Shown piece after piece: positions 54,095-64,000 of a DNA stretch of 64,000 nt. Where the stretch lies: contig CM069870.1 in assembly GCA_036172665.1 (NCBI GenBank), forward strand, positions 66,216,212-66,280,211, read 5' to 3'. The stretch is from Prosopocoilus inquinatus (Eukaryota; Arthropoda; Insecta; Coleoptera; Lucanidae). The notes below the pieces were generated by a model. It was given only the letters and a program-made list of their open reading frames with translations, did not search any database and was not told where the DNA came from. The translations under genes were made by a program, and so were the position numbers. Positions within the stretch are counted from its first letter, which is position 1, and each line of letters starts with the position of its first letter.

Positions 54095-55814
54095 ATTATT
54101 TAACATTTGTTGTTATCTCTAATAGCATATTATTTATTAGTAGTATAAATTCAGTAGCAATTTAAAAAACAAGTTTTCTGAAAGCGCGAAAGTTTTGTGA
54201 AAATTTCTTCTTCTTTTTTAAGGGGGAGGGATAGGAGTCGACGCAAAAAAAAGTTGGTAATCCCAGATTTATACGCATTATGATATTAATGTAGTATTTT
54301 AGCACAAACAAATGAATATGTGTTAAAACAGAAACCATCGCCACTGTTTTGAAAACTGTATTTTCTTCATGCGTCACAGTTTTAGAAAATTTCTTGGACT
54401 TACCGAAACGTGTTGAATGGCCGGAAAATGCGTTCCCATATCGTCGGAATTCGAGTTACCCAAATTAATTGGGCACACTTCTGTGGAAAATATTGACGAA
54501 ACAATTTGCCAAATTGTTTACACGTTTCACCAGAACGAGACGTACCGATAAGAAAAACGGCCAAAATTTTCCATGAATAGCACCTAACCATAACTGCATG
54601 AATCTTTTTTTTTGTTATTCAATAGGAAATCGCAAGAACAAGGAAAATGATTGTGAATCCGAAAAACCTATAGACTCTTCTTGCTAATGCTTAAATAAAT
54701 ATTTCCGGAAAATATGCGTTTTCCCCCAGAACGAGATGACAAAAGTCCCAAATTATTTTGCCCTTGCAAGAAAAAATGGCGTACACTTCTTAAGTGATTT
54801 TCGATTTTTAAAAATTTGAATTTCGAAAGAGAAAAATACTGAAAACTCCTCTTACTAATGCCGTAAATATTTTCGTCTGGTCACACGCCAAGACCACCTC
54901 ATCACTCTGCCAAGAAAATTTAGAAAAAAAGAAACACTTTCGGTTTCAAGGCAACCTATTCTTCTCCGGTCGTTTCGCCTGATCTAAACAATACTGGAAG
55001 TATTTTCACCTTTAACTTCCTTGCTCGCGTCCACCATTTATTTTGCCCGACCGCACTTGGCCCAAAGCCATGATTCTCGAAGTCATATTTTTAAAGCGTG
55101 TGCTAGGTGGGAAATTCACGGTCCAAAGTTTATCCTATTCTTAAATTTGGAACGGGCTTTGTGTATAATACGTCCCGTGGAAATTCGCAACCGACCAGTT
55201 GCGAATACAGCGTGCTCCAATGCAGAGTGCACCACCGAAAGGGATGGGTTCTTATTACAGTGCGTTTTTCAAGCCGATCATTTGAAACGTCAAACTCAAT
55301 TTGGATTATTTTGGACGTGAGTAACTGCCCGCTTGCACAGGCACAAATAAGAAAGGTGAGTGCCTTTAGATTTTTTTCTATACACAAAAAAAAATCCACT
55401 GCAATGTAAGAAGGTAAGATTTGTTTTTGGTGTCGGAAGTTGAGGTCACAAACAGGCGAGTGTTTTGATTGGCTAAAATTAGATCGTGTTGTCGAGGAAG
55501 AGTAATAATAAACATCGTGGAAAATGGATTCGTGGGGAAAATCCGCTGACGCTTTTGCTGTACAAATAGTCGAGTTACAAGTGCATAAAAGAAAACAACA
55601 ATTTATTATACTTAATACATATAATTCAAAGCACTTACGCTTTTCAAAATTCACGGGGACTCCAACTGATAGGGAAAATGTGAAATGAGATTCCTCAAGG
55701 AGCGTATTTGAGGCCGACGTTTTTCTAAAAACCCCTTTGTCCTGAGGATTTAACACGCTCGTCGTCGCTTTAGGCTACCTTGCATGAGATTTGGTTCATT
55801 TTCTAAAGTATTAA
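54095..55814. other. intergenic DNA with one long anonymous ORF
   Basis: A minus-strand frame at 55130-55756 is open for 208 codons, long for this composition. A plus-strand frame at 55107-55409 overlaps it. Neither matches a family I recognise and no splice-supported gene could be built. Probably chance or element-derived. Confidence 0.25.
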
Positions 55815-55950
55815 TGCCCGTTTGCACCACTTTCACTTAAAACTTTAAGTCCCACTTAAATGATTAAGTGACACTTTTTCAATAACAGAAAGTGTCACTT
55901 AACCATTTAAGTAAGACTTAAAATGTAAGTGAAAGTGGTACAAACGGGCC
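55815..55950. repeat. palindromic MITE with TAA duplication
   Basis: 136-bp near-perfect palindrome: TGCCCGTTTGCACCACTTTC at the left and GGCCCGTTTGTACCACTTTC on the other strand at the right. TAA at 55812-55814 and 55951-55953 suggests a Harbinger-type MITE. Confidence 0.75.
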
Positions 55951-56094
55951 TAAGAGAAAAAAATACCTTTTTATTTATAGGTCTACTTTTTCTGACAATT
56001 TTTTTTTTAATTTAAATTTTTCTATACTTGGAACTGTACCAAATCTCGTAGTACAAGTAACAAAGTAGTTTAAAATGGCTTTAAGACAAAAGTG

Positions 56095-57018
56095 CAGTGT
56101 TGTTAAGTATCTAGATGCAAGTATCTAGATACAGTATCTAAATACCTTTTGAGTATCTAGATACATATCTCAGATACTACTAAAAAAATGTAACTGTATC
56201 TGCATCTAGATACAATTACAGTGTATCTATTCATTTGAGATACTAAGATACATTTTAGATACATTTTGAACTTTCATAAAAACAGCAGACCTTGGCGGAA
56301 ATGCAACCTCCGATTTTACAGTCTCTTTCTTTTGATTTTCCCCTCTTGTTAATTATGTTTTCCAGTTTGTCAAACGACTGTTCTATTTAGAATGCGATTT
56401 GATAAATTATTTTCAAAATTGGAAAAGATAATTGACAAAAGGAGAAAATCAAAAGAAAAAGACTCTAATGTTGCTTTTATCAACTTTTCTTGATTATGGG
56501 AACGCTCTCTTAGCTACAACAAGGTTGCAACTAAGGATCATAGATTTATTTGACATTTAACTTGTCTTAAACGGAAGTAGAGTCATTTCTGTTGATAACT
56601 TTATATTTTACGTTGACTTGACTTGGTTTCATACAAAACCAGGTAATTACTTATCAGCTTATTGATCAACTTAATTACAAAGTTAAATTTTCTATTTAAA
56701 AAGACATACTGCTGAAAAAAATTGTGAAAATGATCACAGATTTTAGTGTGTACATTATTCACATATTCATACGAAAACTTCGTCAATTTTCACGAAAAAA
56801 GGTGATTTGGATCGCAAATAATACCGTACCTCCACTACTGCATATGCTATTGAATTTTACACTTGCAAGTATCTTGATAAACTGCAGATATATTTTTTTT
56901 GTATCTGTATCTCTATCTAGATATTTTCCGGAAAAAGTATCTGTATCTGCCTCTAGATACATATGTGTGAGTGTATCTGTATCTAGATACTATTAGAAAT
57001 GTATCTCTAACAACTCTG
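56095..57018. repeat. non-autonomous hAT-like element with GTATCTAGATAC repeats
   Basis: Ends CAGTGTTGTTAAGTATCTAG (left) and CAGAGTTGTTAGAGATAC (right, reverse complement) are inverted. Many copies of the palindrome GTATCTAGATAC or variants lie within 200 bp of each end. No transposase. Flanking 8-mers do not match clearly, so hAT is a tentative label. Confidence 0.6.
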
Positions 57019-60000
57019 CAAGCGATATTCAAGGTACGAATGACCTTTGAAAATCTTTGTTCTATTGCTAGAAAAAACTAGAGTTCTTCAAGGTACATAT
57101 TTTTTTTTAAATCCTCTTCGATATCATGCTTAAATGAGCATGAAAAAACAAGAATTCAATCTTTATTTTTTTATTGTCATGTTTACATAAAAGAAAAGAG
57201 ATCTTCCTCAAGGTACAACTTTAGGACCGATGTTTCTGTAAAAGTTTGAAATGTATGTAACGTTTCTCGCTTCGAATATTTTCATTTTAATTTTCCCATC
57301 CTGCAGTATGAAATTAAATAAAACTGGGAGGGCTAATTCAATTTTTAAACAAAACGCAACCACCATCAGTTGGTACAGAAAATGTTATCTCCAAAATAAC
57401 GATTGGCTATTTTGTGTGTGGAATATTTGGTTCATTTTAACGCATCTTAAATTAAATTTGTTTTCATTTTAAATCGTAAATTGCATCACCATTGAAATCA
57501 GGCCCTATCTATCCACATCGACACAATTGTAATCCGCTAAGTTCTCAAAACACGTGACAGTCGATAAATCTGATTTTGTGTTTGCAATGGCAGAGATTTT
57601 GCTAAACAAATATTAAAAGAAATGGTAGAAGTTGTACAAAATGTAGAGTTTACAGTGCGTGTTGTGATTAGGACGTAAAATGTATTTCTGAGACTGGAAG
57701 AAACTCTTATGATCGTAAGTAGGTCTCATTTTATTAGGAGAATTCACATTTTGTTCTTGGCGATTTGTAGCAAACAGACTGTAAAAAAATCTATAAACTG
57801 TGCTGTTATCTACGATGACAAAACCTAATTGACGTAAACCACTTGATTTTGATGTAAGGCAAGGCATTTGATTGGATCAATACGCTTTCGGCTAATTTTA
57901 ATTTTGCGCTAACGATGGGTCTTTAAAATGCTGTAATTTTCGTCGAAAGTTTCGACGTGTTTCTGCAAGTTGTTATAAAAGACATCGGTTTATGGAATAT
58001 CCCAGATTTACTTCAGATAGAAAAAACTCAATCAACAAATCAGAGTTGAGGTTCTTTGTTTTTCGTTCAAAAAAGAAGATAAGATTTTTTACACAAAGAA
58101 TGATATTGATTTTTTTTATTTTTATGTTGATGCCAGTTAAATGAACAAGTAAAAAAATACTTAAAGAAACTTAAGCTTTCAGAAATTTAAACAAAAAAAA
58201 AATACTTAAAACTCGAAATAAATTTAAACTTATTAATTAAAACTCGAAAGTGAAAAGGAAGAAAATCAACTTTAATTAAGTCCAATTCAAACAAGGTCAA
58301 GTCAACTCGAATCAGTTTAAACTGACCTAACCTTTGTTGTAAAATCGCTAAAGACTACAGTCTTTTAATTTAATTAATTTAATTTAATTAATTTAATGAA
58401 ATGATTTTTTTTTTACTCTCTAAATATTGTGGAGTAATAAATTAAAGGCGCTGGTGAAAATTTTGCAACCCGGCGACCGGACTTCTAGTTACGCCACTGC
58501 TTAGAGGTGAAAACAGAAAAATATTGAAACATCAAAAAATTAAAATTAATAAAACGGCACCGTTAATTCCATGAACCCAACTTGCCCGTTGCAACAAACA
58601 CATTACTCGCTAATTTATTGTTTATTCCACCCATTAGCAATATTAAATTTAACTGGGCGCTTCCGTTATCGTTAAATTAAGAGCGCGCAAACTTCACCGG
58701 TTCCGGTTTAATTGAAGGACACTTTCTAGCGTCATTTTATTCGTTTTATTAAAAAAAAAAAACAAAGCAAAACAAGAGGAAAGTGCTTCCTTCGTTCCTC
58801 CTCAATTAAGCTTAATTGATTCAATAAGAATGTAAGGCTTCAAATTTGATTAGGAGAGTTCCTGGCCTCTCTTGTGAAGGACTTCGATGTACAGTGCGTT
58901 CAAAAAATATTTTCGGATTTTTTACGGAGTTGTAAATCTCATCAATACAAACGCAATAGTCTTAATAAACATAGATCCGAAACTCGACCGTTTCCGAGAT
59001 ATAGTCGACTGTTTAAGAAAATTAATAAATTTGGTTTGTTAACCTTTCAGTAACTTTTCAATTTGGGGTCAATATTTCTTGTTTTTCTTCTCTCTTTATA
59101 ACAGCCTTTCTTCTAACACGAGTGAATGTTTTATTTATTTTAGCAGTACCAATAAAATAACTCAAAAATCCATGTAGAGAATTGTCCTAGATTTTTTTAA
59201 CGGGCAATAATAACAAATAATAACAATAATAACAAAATATTAAGATTAAATATATATAAATATAATAATATGATAATATATATTAATATCATATATATAT
59301 ATATAATGTATATTGATAGATAATTATATTTTGACATTTAAATTAGATTTGAATCGAGATTTCTAAGCAACACTTTCTTCTTGTAACCTAAATTTTTCAA
59401 ATTCGCAAACTTAGGAACGTTTGAACGGCGCTCGAACCCTTTTTTTTAAACTACTTCCCGGTAGATGTCGCGACCGTTCAAATTTAATTTATTTCGTTCT
59501 AAAGCGCGGATCTGGAAGCTGGAACCAGCGTGCTTTATCTAGTTTATACCTTTTCCATAAATTAATCGATCTTAAACCCGATTTCGTGTTAATATTCTCG
59601 GCGTAGAAGTATTTTTCTTCCTCAAAATTAAATCTCGAAAATTGAAGTACCAAAAGGCGTCAGGAATACTTAGAGTGCCATCTCTAGATCAAAAGCGAAA
59701 ACTATTTTAGTGGAATTTTAAAACTTACGTTCTCACCTCTTCTTTTAATTTTACCTTAAAAAGAATTTAAATATTAATTAATATTAAATATAATAATAAC
59801 TAATTATTTACAAGGAAATTTAAAGGAGGTATCATCATCATTATCGTCGTCACCACGATCACTTAAACCGCCATCTCTACACCAAAAGGGAAGAATTTTA
59901 AAACATGTTTCATCAAAAATTTATTTATTTTTTCGTAATAACTAATGCTGTATTTTATAACTGAACTAAGGGAGACTTTAAATTTAAAGTCACTTTCGGA

Positions 60001-60425
60001 CGACAAAACAAGAGTGAAAAGGCAATTAATTAATAAGAATGTCACTTTCATTTTCAAAGTCCGCTGGTTTAATTCTATTATTATACTTTTATACGTAAAC
60101 TGCAAAAAAACTGAAGGAGATTTAAAGGAGGCTACATCGTAATGATTTAGGGCGCCATCTGTTGATCAAAAGGAATACTATTATGATCGATTTAAAAAAA
60201 AATGCTTCATCGCTGACGTTCCTTTTATCTTAAGTCTTAAAAAAAAATTGATTCTTTAATGGCCAATTATTTTCAACGAAAACAAAACCAGTTTTTATGT
60301 ATATAAAGATATGAAATAGAATAAAAGAAAGTAAGTAAGGTCAAACAGAAAGTAAGTAAGTAAAATTGATTGCTCCTTGTTATAAAAAGCTTTTTACTTA
60401 AAAAATGGTATAACTAAGACGTAAT
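57019..60425. other. AT-rich intergenic DNA
   Basis: No gene recognised. Contains a (TTTAA)n run at about 58366-58397, an AT microsatellite at 59215-59310, and GCCATCT motifs at 59680, 59870 and 60152. Confidence 0.4.
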
Positions 60426-60427
60426 TT

Positions 60428-63197
60428 TCTTCGCACAGAAAAATCCGTATTCTTACTTCCCTTCCCCCTTAGTTAAAAAAAAGAGTTGGCGTAAGATGAT
60501 TGTTTATTTTTATGATAATTTCAGTTATGTTTCGCTTTGATAAACCGCAGTTCAAACTTCAAAGAAACAAAATTACTCTCTTTCAGGCTCCACCCAATAT
60601 ACAGGCACGAATAAATAAAATTTTGTGTTAGAAGCGTTCCCAGATGCCAAATAAAACTGCTGTTGTATAAATAAATGTGCGATGACGTAGTTCAGAAATC
60701 AAAACGTCTTTTATTTTTTTATTTTATAAAGGCCTTTGTTTCAGAAATGGAGTAGCAAATAATTTCTTTCGCACAGAAAAATCCGGATTTTTACATCCCT
60801 TCCTCTTTAGTTAAAAAGAGTTGGCGTAAGACAGTTGTTTATTTTTATGATAATTTCAGAATTTCTGTTATGTTTCGGTTTGATAAACCGCACTTCGAAT
60901 TTCAAAGAAAAAGAAATCACCTACTCTTTCATGTTCCACCCCGTATTCAAGCACGAATAAATAAAATTCTGTATTAGAAACGTTGACAGGTGCCTCGAAT
61001 AAAACTGCTATCGATTGGTCGTGTAAATAAATGTGTGATGACGCAGTTCAGAAATCAAAACGTCTTTTATTATCAGATACGAAAAGCTTTTTGCTTCAGA
61101 AACGAAATAACTAACAATTTCTTTTTCACAGAAAAATCCGGATTCTTACATCCCTTCTCCTTTAGCTAAAAAGAGTTGGCGTAAGACAGTTGTTTATTTT
61201 TATGATAATTTCAGAATTTCAGTTATGTTTCGGTTTGATAAACCGCACTTCGAATTTCAAAAAAACGAAATCACCTACTCTTTCATGTTCCACCCCGTAT
61301 ACAAGCACAAATAAATAAAATTCTGTATTAGAAACGTTGACAGATGCTTCGAATAAAACTGCTATTAATTGGTCGTGTAAATAAATGTATGATGACGCAG
61401 TTCAGAAATCAAAACGTCTTTTATTATCAGATACGAAAAGCTGTTTGTTTCAGAAACGGAATAACTAACAATTTCTTTTGCACAGAAAAATCCGGATTCT
61501 TACATCCCTTCTCCTTTAGTTAAAACGGCTGGCGTAAGACAACTGTTTATTTTTATGATAATTTCGGAATTTCAGTTATGTTTCGGTTTGATAAACCGCA
61601 CTTCGAATTTCAAAAAAAAAGAAATCACCTACTCTTTCATGTTCCACCCCGTATTCAAGCACAAATAAATAAAATTCTGTATTAGAAATTTTGACAGGTG
61701 CCTCGAATAAAACTGCCATTGATTGGCCGTGTAAATAATTGTGTGATGACGCAGTTCAGAAATCAAAACGTCTTTTATTATTAGATACGAAAAGCTTCTT
61801 GTTTCAGAAACGAAATAACTAACAATTTCTTTTGTACAGAAAAATCCAGATTCTTACATCCTTTCCCCTTTAGTTAAAAAGAGTTGGCGTAAGACAAATG
61901 TTTGTTTTTATGATAATTTCAGAATTCCAGTTATGTTTCGGTTTGTTAAACCGCACTTCGAATTTCAAAGAAAAAGAAATCACCTACTCTTTCATGTTCC
62001 ACCCCGTATTCAAGCACGAATAAATAAAATTCTGTATTAGAAACGTTGACAGGTGCCTCGAATAAAACTGCTATTGATTGGTCGTGTAAATAAATGTGTG
62101 ATGACGCAGTTCAGAAATCAAAACGTCTTTTATTATCAGATACGAAAAGCTTTTTGCTTCAGAAACGAAATAACTAACAATTTCTTTTTCACAGAAAAAT
62201 CCGGATTCTTACATCCCTTCCCCTTTAGCTAAAAAGAGTTGGCGTAAGACAGTTGTTTATTTTTATGATAATTTCAGAATTTCAGTTATGTTTCGGTTTG
62301 ATAAACCGCACTTCGAATTTCAAAAAAACGAAATCACCTACTCTTTCATGTTCCACCCCGTATACAAGCACAAATAAATAAAATTCTGTATTAGAAACGT
62401 TGACAGATGCCTCGAATAAAACTGCTATTAATTGGTCGTGTAAATAAATGTATGATGACGCAGTTCAGAAATCAAAACGTCTTTTATTATCAGATACGAA
62501 AAGCTGTTTGTTTCAGAAACGGAATAACTAACAATTTCTTTTGCACAGAAAAATCCGGATTCTTACATCCCTTCTCCTTTAGTTAAAACGGCTGGCGTAA
62601 GACAACTGTTTATTTTTATGATAATTTCGGAATTTCAGTTATGTTTCGGTTTGATAAACCGCACTTCGAATTTCAAAAAAAAAGAAATCACCTACTCTTT
62701 CATGTTCCACCCCGTATTCAAGCACAAATAAATAAAATTCTGTATTAGAAATTTTGACAGGTGCCTCGAATAAAACTGCCATTGATTGGCCGTGTAAATA
62801 ATTGTGTGATGACGCAGTTCAGAAATCAAAACGTCTTTTATTATTAGATACGAAAAGCTTCTTGTTTCAGAAACGAAATAACTAACAATTTCTTTTGTAC
62901 AGAAAAATCCAGATTCTTACATCCTTTCCCCTTTAGTTAAAAAGAGTTGGCGTAAGACAACTGTTTATTTTTATGATAATTTCAGAATTTCAGTTATGTT
63001 TCGGTTTGATAAACCGCACTTCGAATTTCAAAAAAAAAAAAGAAATCACCTACTCTTTCATGTTCCACGCCGTATACAAGCACAAACAAATAAAATTCTA
63101 TATTAGAATCGTTTCCAGATGCCGAATAAAACTGCTATTGATTGGATCGTATAAATAAATGTCTGATGACGCAGTTCAGAAGTCAAAACGTCTTTTA
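60428..63197. repeat. satellite array, eight monomers of about 350 bp, with higher-order period
   Basis: Monomers are anchored by GGCGTAAGAC at 60488, 60833, 61177, 61531, 61886, 62241, 62593 and 62949 (spacing 344-356). Blocks from about 60990 onward recur 1,063 bp later with near identity, giving a three-monomer higher-order unit. Monomers share CAGAAAAATCCGGATTCTTA, the hairpin CGGTTTGATAAACCG, TTCATGTTCCACCCCGTAT and GATGACGCAGTTCAGAAATC. No coding content. Confidence 0.9.
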
Positions 63198-63199
63198 TT

Positions 63200-63510
63200 T
63201 TCACTCGTTTGGTTTCCGCCAGTTTCTTTTTGATTGCTTTACGTTTTGTTCGGTTTCACCACAAGGTAAGTCTTGTAGAATAAAATCGAATGTAATATCA
63301 TCGGAAGATGTTGTTAAACAAATAATTTGTTAAGTGCGAGAATTCGTAACGGTTTCCTTACATGTTTACATACATACTATCGAGGTTGATGTTTGGGTTT
63401 GGACGTCGTCGGATCGATCGTTCAAGCGTCGTTTCAGCCACCCCAGGCGTCGGCGTCGCTTCTGCTTCACGCTCTCATTCCTTTGCGCTGTCATTTCACG
63501 AACGGGTAAA
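63200..63510 (+). other. possible 5' exons of a gene to the right
   Basis: The sequence ending CACCACAAG|gtaagt at 63264 and another ending CACGAACGG|gtaaat near 63506 look like exons with good donor sites. The second is locally GC-richer. Without the downstream sequence neither can be tied to a protein. Confidence 0.2.
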
Positions 63511-64000
63511 TACTTTTTTTATTTTTAAATCCAATTTTAGTAATACGTTGTTCCGGTTCTTCCTTGCAAATGGAAGCAATCGAGGTTTATAAACAACATT
63601 ACCAACCGCGAGAATGCTTCGCCTTGCACGAATTTCTCAATGTTCGTTTTATGCAGTCTTAATGTCACGTATGTACGCATTGATTATTAGTTTTTTTCTT
63701 CTTGTTCTGCACATTTCACCTTAACCGAGATACGAGATCGGTATCCTTGTTTTAAATTTAAAGGCAGGTGGCATTATACATGTTAAACGAAGCATTATGT
63801 TAGCGTCTATCGTAAAAGAAAATTCAATTCAAGATACGTACGGGATCGTCATTCTGATTAACGTTTAGTTGCATCACATCAAACTTTAATAATGGTTGAA
63901 TTAATTATCGAAATTCAAGGTTTTGAAACTATAGAAAGTTAACTGAAATGAAATAGGTAGTTCTTACGTGTCTTGAAAGGAACACATTTAATAAGAAAAC

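Noticed and set aside
60990..63190. TGATGACGCAG...CAAAACGTC in each satellite monomer as a hammerhead
   Set aside because: There is no pairable stem II between the boxes and the GAAA box is absent.
1..64000. CRISPR arrays, tRNA and rRNA genes
   Set aside because: No spaced short direct repeats of CRISPR type, no tRNA A/B-box cloverleaf and no rRNA sequence were recognised by eye. A covariance-model scan would be needed to exclude a degenerate tRNA.

Overview
This is a 64 kb piece of an AT-rich animal nuclear genome, almost certainly an insect. A beetle would fit, but that is only an impression. The reasons are spliced genes with GT-AG introns, two mariner elements, a Ty3/Gypsy LTR retrotransposon, a jockey/CR1-like LINE and many small fold-back and MITE-like elements. 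No prokaryotic features are present. Genes are few and most of the window is repeats.

Layout. At 1-996 is the 3' end of a broken mariner element. At 1321-1628 (minus) are the first two coding exons of a TSSK-like serine/threonine kinase; the rest of that gene lies off the left edge, so the mariner probably sits in its intron. From 3.4 to 13 kb there are a fold-back element, three copies of a repeat carrying a decayed LINE reverse transcriptase motif (two of them an 889-bp tandem duplication), a locally GC-richer stretch and a duplicated block rich in TGACGTCA sites. From 13,420 to 24,291 (plus) is the one complete host gene: a four-exon SLC25 mitochondrial carrier of 301 residues, closest in kind to SLC25A34/35. 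Its introns hold a second mariner copy, a solo LTR, a pair of CAGGGTGT inverted repeats, a Harbinger-type MITE and hammerhead-like fold-backs. At 24,578-30,993 (minus) is a structurally complete Gypsy element with apparently identical LTRs and a single 1,908-codon Gag-Pol frame. At 31.25-34.66 kb is a decayed LINE. At 36.0-43.2 kb a unit of about 2.35 kb occurs three times in tandem. At 47,135-48,182 is a 310-bp tandem repeat carrying hammerhead ribozymes. From 49 to 57 kb are several fold-back and non-autonomous DNA elements. At 60.4-63.2 kb is an eight-copy satellite of about 350 bp with a three-monomer higher-order period of 1,063 bp.

The two most interesting signals are these. (1) The 310-bp tandem array encodes, on the minus strand, three identical complete type-I-like hammerhead ribozymes. 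The array is flanked by a 12-bp target-site duplication and ends in an inverted segment, which is the architecture of an animal retrozyme (circular-RNA retroelement). Separate fold-backs at 20.9-21.2, 51.1-51.4 and 53.9-54.1 kb carry other hammerhead-like cores, and one pair shows covariation in stem I. (2) The Gypsy polyprotein continues past its integrase into a domain closely resembling the OARD1/TARG1 ADP-ribosyl-glutamate hydrolase macrodomain, with both catalytic residues kept, and then a CCCH zinc finger. The frame finally runs through the polypurine tract into the 3' LTR.

All calls come from reading the sequence. No database search or folding program was run.
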